Positions 51,901 through 59,320 of a DNA stretch of 64,000 nt are shown here, piece by piece. The notes beneath the pieces are model-generated. The model worked only from the letters and a program-made list of their open reading frames with translations. It did not search any database and was not told the DNA's origin. The DNA is taken from positions 1 to 64,000 of the forward strand of contig CAZAPG010000034.1 in the NCBI GenBank assembly GCA_964486935.1, in the 5' to 3' direction. Each line of letters opens with the position of its first letter. Within the stretch, counting starts at the first letter, position 1. The stretch comes from CAZAPG01 sp964486935 (lineage in GTDB: Bacteria > Chloroflexota > Anaerolineae > 4572-78 > J111). The position numbers and the translations under genes were made by a program.

Positions 51901-52426
51901 AATAGGCGGCTTTGAGAGTTTCGCGTCGTTCCTGCGCCCAATCTTCGTACAGGTCTTCGGGCAAAAAATCTCCCTGATACAACATGCGGGCAGACTCATA
52001 ATGTTTCAGGTTATCGCCCTGCTGGTGCCCCAATTGAATAAGACGTTCAAACTCATTAATATCTACCCAGGCAATGGAATTTTTCTCTAGCGATAACAAT
52101 TCATCTTTGAAGGCAATATAATGCGAGTTGGCCGCCTCGTTTAAATTGGGTTGCAGCACGCGGCGCAGCACAAATAATGTTCGATGCAGATTATTGGCCG
52201 CGCGAGCCGGGTCAGAATCTGGCCACAGCCACTCCAGAAGGCGGTCTTTCAATAGTTGTTGGTTGGGGGCTAACAGCAATAATTTGAAGAGGCTTTTGGC
52301 TTTGCGCCGTTTCCAGTTGGAATCTTCTATTAATTCAGCGCCACGATAAACCTCAAAACGGCCCAACGTGTAAATGGTAAGCAAGGGGGGAGAATTGGCT
52401 TGCTTTATCTGACCAGGCTTCATCAC
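48905..52426 (-). CDS. BTAD/AAA/TPR transcriptional regulator
   Basis: A 1173-aa regulator. Order: OmpR-like winged helix (about 15-100), BTAD helical repeats (about 120-265), AAA_16 ATPase with Walker A GEQGVGKT (320-327) and Walker B VVVFLDD (434-440), then a long TPR-like helical region (about 650-1150). This SARP/MalT-like plan senses a signal through the TPR part and ATP turnover before binding DNA. The protein lacks a C-terminal LuxR domain. It reads away from the repeat-rich spacer at 52.5 kb. Its targets are unknown; FmdB is encoded directly after it. Confidence 0.9.
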   Translation of the reverse strand: MMKPGQIKQANSPPLLTIYTLGRFEVYRGAELIEDSNWKRRKAKSLFKLLLLAPNQQLLKDRLLEWLWPDSDPARAANNLHRTLFVLRRVLQPNLNEAANSHYIAFKDELLSLEKNSIAWVDINEFERLIQLGHQQGDNLKHYESARMLYQGDFLPEDLYEDWAQERRETLKAAYCNLLQRIARLYTQRSAYNDAIGCLQDLIGIDYTNEEAYRDLMRLHAQTGQRHHALHLYQQLCKMLQQELGVEPASDTTALYHAILEERWQPLPEPIILPRLQISLRPPEAQQRHPLVGRDKELEQLIKHLQQLEDKSGAVVIVSGEQGVGKTRLAQELVLHAQATGMQIMYGAAHEQEGHLPYGPFVEAIRGALDEQSIAFVREKLGVLVKDLARLLPELAAINPLTASQSELGLDQERQRLFDAVAATFLAFAEISPVVVFLDDLHAAGESSMQLLHYLARRISNEPILILCTVREEEVQRGKPITRLCRELISNQLAQPLTLSRLNQADTAQLCTELFGQGQLSPELRATLCRLTEGNPFFIHELALALKESDALKSQDGAWYLSVKNNGLLVPTSVREVIELRLGTLSHEAYRLAGVASVIGQEFSYELLTATAQWNETTLLDLLDEMLRACIIEEIETGYRFRHGLIRQVTYDELSTHRRAWLHGQVAQALEHLSGHQLDQQAAILVHHYERAGRYEVAFRYLIRAGDWARAAYASREALDFYNRALILYRQYPDLMSIETQANLLDRRAQTFIALSEFDAAIGDLEKLLKSSREAGDQRREGEILYQLCIAHYWAHRLPKASAYLDRAIKLAIEQNYHELHDKSLKLRDILNSTQGKVRQVDQSDTTASTGHDVYSLPAEEHWGLAMLAHLRSDFETAIYHAQACIELGQTYTNTFLTLGGYFVLGMSQSSSGNYQLALDNLLYALQLSETAEDRFWRARLLNTAGWVYRELFDLGQAIQFDLASLELARAGEPRLTEAEGNALANLATDYMLLRDYERVREYLKIGLEFEVNEPFMRWRYLTRMIIIKGRLALAEGNISGALLAADEALAIARDTQARKNIARSCKLRGEALLAAGEIDKARAALCHALSIGVKLNSPALMWPYQLSLAQLEETVGDQSAAQNYYFEAVAIIHKIANHLTDPKLYGPFLAAQPVQMVINNAACSIQFTTERG

Positions 52427-52472
52427 ATTATTTCCGGCAGACTACAATGTTTGTCAACAAAATGGTTTGTTG

Positions 52473-52635
52473 GGGTGCGTCCCAGATTTTAGGAAATCGG
52501 GACAAACCAGGGGGATTCGGGGGATACCCCCGCGCCCCCCTGTGCTTTTCCAAATTTTGGGACGCACCCGTTTGTTGGGGTGTGGGGTATCCCCCCAATT
52601 CCCCCCTGTGCCATCCAAAAATTCTGAACGCACCC
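52473..52635 (+). repeat. GC-rich nested inverted repeats with GGGTGCGT elements
   Basis: In the spacer between the regulator and MFS genes lie GGGTGCGTCCCAGATTTTAGG at the left (52473 on), an inverted arm CCAAATTTTGGGACGCACCC (to 52569), and a diverged inverted arm ending GAACGCACCC (to 52635). Between them are G-runs and C-runs (GGGGGATTCGGGGGATACCC and CCCCCCAATTCCCCCC). CGTTTGTTG recurs after each arm, so one unit of about 65 bases seems duplicated. Long hairpins can form. No coding function is apparent. Confidence 0.75.
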
Positions 52636-52797
52636 GTTTGTTGATTGTAGCATAGCAAAACCGTTTGAAAAAATCAATAAAAAAATGCGGCCCTGGTTGA
52701 TAAACCCTGACCGGCGTGTAGCCGGATGGCCGGGAATATGGTAGACTACAACGTCCGCCCTGGCCTTATCCTCTCAGCCTATTACTTTGGAGATCAT

Positions 52798-54141
52798 ATG
52801 AGACAACCTCCTCAAACCGGTCAAAAGCGTACCCGGCAATTGACGCCCCTCAGAAGATGGCCTTCACGGTCGGCGGCTATTTTGCGCCTTGTTGCCGAAC
52901 AGGTAGGGGGACGCCCATTTCCGCAAGTTCGCCTCAAACAAACATTTGCCGCCCTGCAATATCGCAACTACCGGCTGTGGTTTATTGGCCAGCTTGTTTC
53001 GCTGGTGGGCACCTGGATGCAAGCAACCGCGCAGGGGTATCTGGTTTTTCAGTTGACCCATTCGCCGGTTTATCTGGGCTATGTTGGTTTTGCCGCCGGA
53101 GCGCCCTCGTGGCTATTTATGTTGTATGGCGGAGTGATTGCCGACCGTATTTCTCGCCGGAAACTGATGCTGATTACCCAAAGTTCAATGATGATACTGG
53201 CCTTTGTTTTGGCCGCTTTAACCTTTTTACATCTGGTTCAACCGTGGCATATCATTCTGCTGGCCCTGGCCCTGGGTGTTGTCAATGCCTTTGACGCCCC
53301 GGCCCGGCAGGCTTTTGTTTTTGAAATGGTCGAACGCGAGGACCTGGCCAACGCCATCGCCCTCAATTCCAGCATGTTTAACCTGGCTACGGTGGTTGGC
53401 CCGGCCATTGGCGGGATTGTTTATGCTCTGGTGGGTCCGGCCTGGTGTTTTACCCTTAACGGGCTGTCGTTTATTGGGGTGATTGTGGCCCTGTTGCTGA
53501 TGCGCCTGAAACCTTTTGTGGCTCCCAACCGGGCTACAGCCGTGCTAGACGACCTGAAAGAGGGGCTGCGCTATATTGGGGCCAATCCGCCCATTCGCAC
53601 CTTGATTGGCACCGCCGCAGTCATTAGTCTGTTTGGCCTGGCCTATATGACCCTGATTCCGGCCTGGGCGGTAACCGTGCTGGGCGGAGATGAAACCACC
53701 AACGGCTGGCTGCAATCGGCCCGCGGCCTGGGGGCGCTCAGTGGCGCGTTGATGATTGCCTGGCTGGGGCGCATTAACTACAAAGGCAAGCTGCTAACAA
53801 GCGGCCTGTTCGCCTTTCCCGGCCTGCTGTTGCTTTTTGCCCTGGCCCGCTGGCTGCCGTTATCTTTGCTGGCGCTGGTTGGCGTGGGCTGGGGTTTTAT
53901 GGTTTTGTTCAATATGGCTAACACCTTAATCCAAACCCTGGTTTCCGACCAACTGCGGGGTCGGGTGGTCAGCGTTTACACCCTCAGCTTTTTTGGACTG
54001 ATGCCGCTGGGGGCGCTGCTGGCCGGCAGCGTGGCCGAAATTATTGGCGAACCGCTGACGATTATTCTCAGCGCCCTTATCTCTTTTGGGTTTGCTGTTT
54101 TTTTATGGCTGCGCGTGCCGGCGTTGCGGGGGCTGGAATAG
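52798..54141 (+). CDS. MFS transporter
   Basis: A 447-aa major-facilitator protein of the MFS_3 (EntS-like exporter) type with about 12 hydrophobic segments. FAALQYRNYRLWFIGQLVSL is the typical start of the first helix, and the loop-2 motif appears as GGVIADRISRRKLM. The N-terminal 50 residues are basic and cytoplasmic. ATG 52798 is preferred, with GGAGA 5 bases upstream, over an in-frame ATG at 52726. The substrate is unknown; relatives export siderophores or drugs. Confidence 0.9.
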   Translation: MRQPPQTGQKRTRQLTPLRRWPSRSAAILRLVAEQVGGRPFPQVRLKQTFAALQYRNYRLWFIGQLVSLVGTWMQATAQGYLVFQLTHSPVYLGYVGFAAGAPSWLFMLYGGVIADRISRRKLMLITQSSMMILAFVLAALTFLHLVQPWHIILLALALGVVNAFDAPARQAFVFEMVEREDLANAIALNSSMFNLATVVGPAIGGIVYALVGPAWCFTLNGLSFIGVIVALLLMRLKPFVAPNRATAVLDDLKEGLRYIGANPPIRTLIGTAAVISLFGLAYMTLIPAWAVTVLGGDETTNGWLQSARGLGALSGALMIAWLGRINYKGKLLTSGLFAFPGLLLLFALARWLPLSLLALVGVGWGFMVLFNMANTLIQTLVSDQLRGRVVSVYTLSFFGLMPLGALLAGSVAEIIGEPLTIILSALISFGFAVFLWLRVPALRGLE

Positions 54142-54183
54142 AGCTATCTGCTGCGCGCGGCTCGCTTTGGGACGGGGCTATAA

Positions 54184-54265
54184 TGGGCGAGGAGGGACTC
54201 GAACCCTCACGCCTTGCGGCACATGATCCTAAGTCATGCTCGTCTGCCAGTTCCGACACTCGCCC
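54184..54265 (-). tRNA. tRNA-Leu (anticodon UAG)
   Basis: On the minus strand the acceptor arms GGGCGAG and CTCGCCC pair perfectly. The anticodon stem CATGA/TCATG encloses loop CTTAGGA with anticodon TAG, which reads CUA/CUG Leu codons. A long variable arm GCC-GCAA-GGC marks a class II tRNA, and the T arm is GAGGG-TTCGAGT-CCCTC. The discriminator is A, and CCA is not encoded. Confidence 0.95.
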
Positions 54266-54346
54266 CGGAGAACAAGTCAATTTTGCCAGAAAATTGTATC
54301 ACTGTCGCCGGTTTAAGTCAAAGACAGTGTTGATAGGGCCGGCGAA

Positions 54347-54937
54347 TTATAATGAGCCGTTGCGGCCAATACGCTCAACCGGCTTTAAGCGGTTTAGTTG
54401 CTCCTGCAATTCGGCGCGGAGCGGTTCGTATTCCTGGATTAAAGACTCATCAGGCTGGCCCAGCAGATTGCTATCTAACAATAAAACCGCAGTTTGGGCC
54501 GTGCCGGTTAGCAATCTAATTGCCATTTCAAGGTCATTGCGTATCGGCTCAAATACCAGTGGTCTGAATTCTTGCAGCAGTACGGCCGCTTCCACAGAAT
54601 AGCGACTAATCTCGGCTGAGTAGTCGCACAACTCTTGCGGGTTATCAGAATCGGGGTTGCTTTCTGCGGCCAGATAACCGGTAGCCGGTTTGATTTCCTG
54701 ATTGCACCACTCCAGCAAAGTATTTTTAATGTGGGCCATTTGCTCAATTCTGGCTGTCACATCGTGCCAATCCAGGGTGTCAACCTGGTTGTCCAGGCTA
54801 ATTTGCATGCAGGCTTCGGCCAGGGCTGTAGCCTGCGCCGCCGAAGCCGCAATAACGGTTTCTGTCATGGGGTGATGCTGGTCGCTGATTTCTGCAATAA
54901 ATTGGCGGAATGATTTTTCGGTTAAACTTGGCTTCAC
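54347..54937 (-). CDS. FTCD_C-like helical protein
   Basis: A 196-aa all-helical protein. The pattern FRQFIAEISDQHH, a small-residue helix (ETVIAASAAQATALAEA) and the C-terminal RNDLEMAIRLLTGTAQTAVL resembles formiminotransferase-cyclodeaminase C-terminal (cyclodeaminase/cyclohydrolase) domains. The Pro/Gly-rich PAPGGGS loop of active enzymes is degenerate here (HHPMTETV), so catalysis is doubtful. It lies alone between the tRNA gene and a small helical protein. Confidence 0.5.
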   Translation of the reverse strand: MKPSLTEKSFRQFIAEISDQHHPMTETVIAASAAQATALAEACMQISLDNQVDTLDWHDVTARIEQMAHIKNTLLEWCNQEIKPATGYLAAESNPDSDNPQELCDYSAEISRYSVEAAVLLQEFRPLVFEPIRNDLEMAIRLLTGTAQTAVLLLDSNLLGQPDESLIQEYEPLRAELQEQLNRLKPVERIGRNGSL

Positions 54938-55032
54938 CTTTAACTACCTTACATAGATTTTAAGCTTGCGCTGTTGGCCGGGTTAAATTCTACACTACTC
55001 CATAATCAGACACAAAATGCCGGCCATGCAAC

Positions 55033-55075
55033 AAACAAGGCGTGTGAACCGGATACATTTCCACACGCCTTGTTT
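55033..55075 (-). terminator. Rho-independent-type terminator
   Basis: A 14-bp perfect stem AAACAAGGCGTGTG / CACACGCCTTGTTT with a 15-base loop lies 18 bases after the stop of the 69-aa gene on the minus strand. The 3' arm ends TTGTTTGTTG, a U-rich but interrupted tail. It may also act for a plus-strand transcript. Confidence 0.75.
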
Positions 55076-55093
55076 AACTCGTTGCCAACCGGT

Positions 55094-55303
55094 TTACTTT
55101 TTCCCAAATAACCCACCCAGCCCTCCAGCCAGGTCATCCAGATTCCCCAACGACCCGCCTCCGGCCAGAATGTTATCCACCTGGCCGGCAAGGGGCGCCG
55201 GTAGCTGTTGTTTTAAATAGTTAATCACCGTTTCTACCGCCACTTTAGACATCTCTTGGGAAAGACCGGTTTTCTGCGAAACCAACTTTACAACTTCATC
55301 CAT
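55094..55303 (-). CDS. Small helical protein, DUF2267/DUF2780-like
   Basis: A 69-aa protein. The N-terminal MDEVVKLVSQKTGLSQEMSK, then VAVETVINYLKQQLPAPLAG, form two or three helices, followed by a Gly/Asp/Leu-rich tail (NLDDLAGGLGGLFGKK). The layout resembles small DUF2267/DUF2780-type proteins of unknown function. AAGGAG precedes the ATG, a promoter lies upstream and a terminator after it, so it is a single-gene unit. Confidence 0.65.
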   Translation of the reverse strand: MDEVVKLVSQKTGLSQEMSKVAVETVINYLKQQLPAPLAGQVDNILAGGGSLGNLDDLAGGLGGLFGKK

Positions 55304-55343
55304 TATTTACGTGCTCCTTGTGCGTATTAAATAATTAATTATA

Positions 55344-55372
55344 ACTATACAATACCACACTTAACCTTACAA
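55344..55372 (-). promoter_or_regulatory. Promoter of the 69-aa protein gene
   Basis: On the minus strand TTGTAA (55367-55372), 17-base spacer, TATAGT (55344-55349), about 40 bases before the ATG at 55303. An overlapping TATAAT is slightly downstream. Confidence 0.55.
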
Positions 55373-55498
55373 ACAACATTAAGCTGTTGAGTCAGGTATG
55401 AGGAAAGACCGGGCCGGGGTAGCTGTTCACGCCCAACATGCCGGGCGGTTGGCCGTTTTGGTTGACCTGCAAAGTATAGTTATTTTTTGAAAAGATTA

Positions 55499-55527
55499 TT
55501 GACAGAACAGAACATTCGTGCTAAAAT
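55499..55527 (+). promoter_or_regulatory. recA promoter
   Basis: TTGACA (55499-55504), exact 17-base spacer, TAAAAT (55522-55527), 61 bases before the recA start. GAACATTTGGTC at 55543-55554 resembles the GAAC-N4-GTTC LexA box of Gram-positive-type SOS systems with one mismatch, just downstream of the expected start site; this part is tentative. Confidence 0.8.
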
Positions 55528-55588
55528 GGTCGCATTGTTATAGAACATTTGGTCCAACTATATTTTACTACTAATGGAGGTTTACGCT

Positions 55589-56713
55589 GTGGCCAAGGAT
55601 AATGAAAACAATGGAAAAGAGAAAGCATTGGCTGTTGCCTTGGATGACCTGAAGAAGCGTTTTGGCGAGGGCGCCATTATGCGCCTGGGCGACCGAAATG
55701 AACTGAATATTGAGACATATTCAACGGGTTGTCTATCGCTGGATATTGCCCTGGGGGTTGGGGGCTTGCCGCGTGGCCGGGTGATTGAAATTTACGGACC
55801 GGAAAGTTCCGGTAAAACCACGCTCTGCCAGCACGTAATTGCCGAAGCGCAAAAACAGGGCGGAATTGCGGCTTTTGTTGATGTTGAGCACGCGCTTGAC
55901 CCCACCTACGCCGAAAAGTGCGGGGTCAATATTGACGACCTGTATGTTTCTCAGCCGGATACCGGCGAGCAGGCTTTGGAAATTACCGAAGCGCTGGTGC
56001 GTTCCGGGGCCGTAGATGTAGTAGTGGTCGATAGCGTGGCTGCGCTGGTACCCCGCGCTGAAATTGAAGGCGAAATGGGCGACGCCCACGTAGGGTTGCA
56101 GGCCCGGCTCATGAGCCAGGCCTTGCGTAAACTGGCCGGCACTGTCAAGCAAAGTAACTGCATGCTCATTTTTACCAACCAGCTTCGCCAAAAAATTGGG
56201 GTTATGTTTGGCAACCCGGAAACAACCACCGGCGGCATGGCCTTGCGCTTCTACGCCTCGGTGCGGGTTGACATTCGCCGGATTCAGGCAATTAAAGATA
56301 GCGGCGAGGTAATTGGCAACCGCACCAAAGTAACCGTTAAGAAAAACAAGGTGGCCGCCCCCTTCCGCGTTTGCGAGTTTGACATTATGTATAACCAGGG
56401 TATCTCCAAATCGGGCGATATTTTGGACATAGCCGTTGAAGAAGGCATTGTTGACAAGCGCGGCGCGTTCTATTCATACGGCGAGCAGCGGTTGGCGCAA
56501 GGCCGGGAAAATGCCAAAACCTTTCTTGAAGCCAACCCCGACCTGATGCTAACCATCGAGAACGAAGTGCGTAAAGCCAAAGGGCTGCCGTTATTTTCAA
56601 TGGCTATTCCCACCACCGAACCTGTCGCCAAAGAAAAACCGGTTAGCGATAGCAAAAGCAAGGTAAAAAGTCAGCCAGAATCAGCCACACAAGAAACTTT
56701 TGCCGACTCCTAA
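55589..56713 (+). CDS. recA: Recombinase RecA
   Basis: RecA (374 aa), the ATP-dependent strand-exchange protein of recombination and SOS induction. The P-loop GPESSGKT (70-77), Walker B VVVVDSVAAL, loop L1 (GEMGDAHVGLQARLMSQALR) and loop L2 (FGNPETTTGGMALRFYASVR) are intact. GTG 55589 is the likely start since TGGAGG lies 8 bases before it; the ATG at 55574 overlaps that ribosome-binding site. The C-terminal tail (from about 335) is Lys/Ser/Glu-rich and variable. The gene stands alone, with its own promoter and terminator. Confidence 0.98.
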   Translation: MAKDNENNGKEKALAVALDDLKKRFGEGAIMRLGDRNELNIETYSTGCLSLDIALGVGGLPRGRVIEIYGPESSGKTTLCQHVIAEAQKQGGIAAFVDVEHALDPTYAEKCGVNIDDLYVSQPDTGEQALEITEALVRSGAVDVVVVDSVAALVPRAEIEGEMGDAHVGLQARLMSQALRKLAGTVKQSNCMLIFTNQLRQKIGVMFGNPETTTGGMALRFYASVRVDIRRIQAIKDSGEVIGNRTKVTVKKNKVAAPFRVCEFDIMYNQGISKSGDILDIAVEEGIVDKRGAFYSYGEQRLAQGRENAKTFLEANPDLMLTIENEVRKAKGLPLFSMAIPTTEPVAKEKPVSDSKSKVKSQPESATQETFADS

Positions 56714-56758
56714 AAACCAAACCGCCAGCACCAATCTCGCTAAATAAACAAACATCCC

Positions 56759-56796
56759 CCAAAGCCGTCTGAAACCTGAACCCCAGACGGCTTTGG
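56759..56796 (+). terminator. Terminator after recA
   Basis: A perfect 13-bp stem CCAAAGCCGTCTG / CAGACGGCTTTGG with a 12-base loop, followed by CTTCTTT. It ends 83 bases after the recA stop and is the strongest intrinsic terminator in the window. Confidence 0.88.
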
Positions 56797-56933
56797 CTTC
56801 TTTAAAGCAGATTTCCCGGCGGTTTAATCAATTACAATTCTCAGCTTTTTCTCAGCTTTTTCTTAAGTAATTCTAAAAATTATTGTCTACAATTGAGGGT
56901 ATTGCCTGGCTACCCCGCCTTACAGGAGACAAT

Positions 56934-58151
56934 ATGAATAAACCCGGGATTTACCGATATTTGCTGGTTGTTCTTGGCGTTGGTTTAATCTTGACCTTTT
57001 CCGGCTGTAGCCGCAACCCGGCGGTTGGTGCCTCACCCGCGCCATCGCCTGAGCCAACTCATACCCCTCAACCAACGGCTGTTGCCGCTGCCACCAGCAC
57101 CACAACGCCACTTCCAACCCCAACCTTCACGCCAGAACCTACCTTCACCCCCACAACTACCCCTACCGCCACCAATACCTCTACGCCAACCCCAACCCCC
57201 ACGCCGCTGCACCCCCTGATGATTGAGAATATGCGGCAGCAACCCTACCCCGGCAGCGAGATTGTCATTGAAGAAACCCTGGACCCCGGCCCCAACTACG
57301 ACCGTTACATTGCCTCCTACCTGTCCGAGGGCAACAAAATCTACGCCCTGTTAACGGTTCCCTGGGGTGAAAAGCCGCAAACCGGCTGGCCGGTCATCAT
57401 TTTCAATCACGGTTACATCCCTCCGGCCCAATACCGCACCACCGAGCGTTACGTAGCTTATGTTGACGCCTTTGCCCGCAACGGGTACATTGTCTTTCGG
57501 TCCGACTACCGGGGCCACGGCAACTCCGAAGGCGAGGCCGCCGGCGGCTACGGCTCTCCGGCCTACACCATCGACGTGTTGAACGCCGTCGCTTCGATGA
57601 AGAACTATGCCGACGCCGACCCCGACCGCATGGGCATGTGGGGCCACTCGATGGGCGGCCACATCACCCTCCGCTCAATGGTAGTATCGGACGATATCAA
57701 GGCCGGAGTTATTTGGGCCGGCGTTGTGGCCTCTTATCCTGATTTGTTTGACCGGTGGCGTCGCCGCAGCAATGACGACGATGACGACGACAATGGCAGC
57801 GGGCCGGTCTCTACCCCCAACTCCAACGACCGCCGCCGGCGCTGGCGGCAGGATTTAATGGAAACCTACGGCTCGCCCGAAGACAACCCCACCTTCTGGG
57901 CCTCTATCTCGCCCAATTCTTACTTAAAAGACCTGTCCGGGCCAATTCAACTGCACCACGGCACGGCAGACTCCTCGGTGCCGGTTGAGTTCTCTGAAAT
58001 TTTGCAAACGCAAATGCAAGATGCAGGCCAGCCGGCAGAACTGTACACCTACGAGGGCGACAATCACAATATCTCGGTTAATTTCAGCACGGCCATGCAG
58101 CGCTCCATTCAATTTTTTGATGAGCATGTCAAAGGAGCCGGCGGTACATAA
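56934..58151 (+). CDS. Lipoprotein alpha/beta hydrolase
   Basis: A 405-aa exported hydrolase. The signal peptide ends in LTFSGC, a lipobox, followed by a Thr/Pro linker (about 25-92). The alpha/beta domain resembles dienelactone hydrolases and S9 peptidases: nucleophile Ser in WGHSMGGH, Asp in HGTADSSVP, His in EGDNHNIS. Within the lid region is a low-complexity insert (RRRSNDDDDDDNGSG, later NDRRRRWRQ). ATG 56934 with AGGAG upstream is chosen. It probably cleaves an ester or peptide at the cell surface. Confidence 0.87.
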   Translation: MNKPGIYRYLLVVLGVGLILTFSGCSRNPAVGASPAPSPEPTHTPQPTAVAAATSTTTPLPTPTFTPEPTFTPTTTPTATNTSTPTPTPTPLHPLMIENMRQQPYPGSEIVIEETLDPGPNYDRYIASYLSEGNKIYALLTVPWGEKPQTGWPVIIFNHGYIPPAQYRTTERYVAYVDAFARNGYIVFRSDYRGHGNSEGEAAGGYGSPAYTIDVLNAVASMKNYADADPDRMGMWGHSMGGHITLRSMVVSDDIKAGVIWAGVVASYPDLFDRWRRRSNDDDDDDNGSGPVSTPNSNDRRRRWRQDLMETYGSPEDNPTFWASISPNSYLKDLSGPIQLHHGTADSSVPVEFSEILQTQMQDAGQPAELYTYEGDNHNISVNFSTAMQRSIQFFDEHVKGAGGT

Positions 58152-58233
58152 ATGGGCTAAATGGTTTGGTCAGTATAAAAATGATGCGTGACGAACTTCG
58201 CCAGGCATCACGTATCAACCAAGAGGAGGCAAA

Positions 58234-59307
58234 ATGAAGAGGCTAAACACATTTCAAAAATATTTTGTTGAAGAGTTTTACGACGACTACCGGGAGGGGC
58301 TTTTGAGCCGGCGCGAATTTATTCGGCGGGTGGCCTACATTACCGGCAGTATGGCCGCCACGGTTTCAACCATGAGCCTGTTGGGCTGTACCGCCGCCGA
58401 ACTCCCGGACCCCACCGAGCCGCTGCCCTCGCCAACTTCGCCGCCGCCAGACCCAACCGCTACTACCCCACCCCCGGAGCCAACCGCCACCACCCCGCCG
58501 CCAGACCCTACCGCTACGCCAGCGCCGCCGCCAACAGAAGAGGCCGCCGTTGAACCCACGGCTGCCCCGCTTGAGCCGGTCCCCGGCGCGCAAAGTCCTT
58601 TCTCCGTACCCGAAGGCGACCCGGCTGTTGTAACCGGCGAAGTTATCTTTACCAGCCAGGGCGATGAAATTATGGGCTATCTGGCTCGCCCGGCGGCCGA
58701 AGGCGTTTTTGCGGCGGTGCTGGTCTGTCACGAAAATCGCGGCCTTAACCCCCACATTAGAGATGTGGCCCGCCGCTTTGCCAAAGAAGGCTACGTGGCC
58801 CTGGCAATCGACCTGCTTTCACGCGAAGGGGGCGCAGCCGCCCAGGACCCGGACCAGGTTCCGGCGTTGCTCAGCGGCGCGCCCGCCGAGCGGCACGTGG
58901 CCGATTTTGCCGCCGGCTTTGACTACCTGCAAAGCCTTGATTATGTGGATGGCGAACGCATCGGCATGACCGGCTACTGTTTTGGCGGCGGTATTACCTG
59001 GCGCTGCGCCGTAGCCTTGCCCCAGCTAAAAGCCGCTGTTCCTTATTACGGCCCGGCCCCAGACCTGGAGCAGGTTCCCAATATTCAGGCCGCCGTGTTT
59101 GGCGTTTACGCCGAACAGGACGAACGCATCAACGCCGGCAAAGATGCCCTGGAACAGGCGTTGATTGAGGCGGGCATCACTCATCAGATAAAAGTATACC
59201 CCGGCGTCAACCACGCCTTTCACAACGATACCGGCCAACGCTACGCTGAAGCGCAGGCTACCCAGGCCTGGCAAGATACGCTGGCCTGGTTTGAACAATA
59301 CTTATAA
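58234..59307 (+). CDS. Dienelactone-hydrolase-family exported protein
   Basis: A 357-aa protein with a twin-arginine motif (SRREFIRR) about 25 residues in, a hydrophobic segment and a lipobox (SLLGC), then a Pro/Thr-rich linker (about 50-115). The catalytic triad fits Cys in GMTGYCFGGG, Asp in YAEQDERI and His in VNHAFHND, as in dienelactone hydrolases, which use a Cys nucleophile. AGGAGG precedes the ATG. Together with the genes before and after it, it forms a group of exported hydrolases. Confidence 0.9.
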   Translation: MKRLNTFQKYFVEEFYDDYREGLLSRREFIRRVAYITGSMAATVSTMSLLGCTAAELPDPTEPLPSPTSPPPDPTATTPPPEPTATTPPPDPTATPAPPPTEEAAVEPTAAPLEPVPGAQSPFSVPEGDPAVVTGEVIFTSQGDEIMGYLARPAAEGVFAAVLVCHENRGLNPHIRDVARRFAKEGYVALAIDLLSREGGAAAQDPDQVPALLSGAPAERHVADFAAGFDYLQSLDYVDGERIGMTGYCFGGGITWRCAVALPQLKAAVPYYGPAPDLEQVPNIQAAVFGVYAEQDERINAGKDALEQALIEAGITHQIKVYPGVNHAFHNDTGQRYAEAQATQAWQDTLAWFEQYL

Positions 59308-59320
59308 ACAGAGAGTCGCA

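Noticed and set aside
52473..52635. Repeats in the regulator-MFS spacer as a CRISPR array
   Set aside because: The units are inverted and unequal in length, with no constant repeat and unique spacer pattern, and no cas genes are in the window.
55550..55560. TGGTCCAACTA upstream of recA as a fourth GntR operator
   Set aside because: One half-site base is changed (ACTA for ACCA), it lies farther from the -10 box, and an unrelated gene follows; overlap with a LexA-like site explains it as well.
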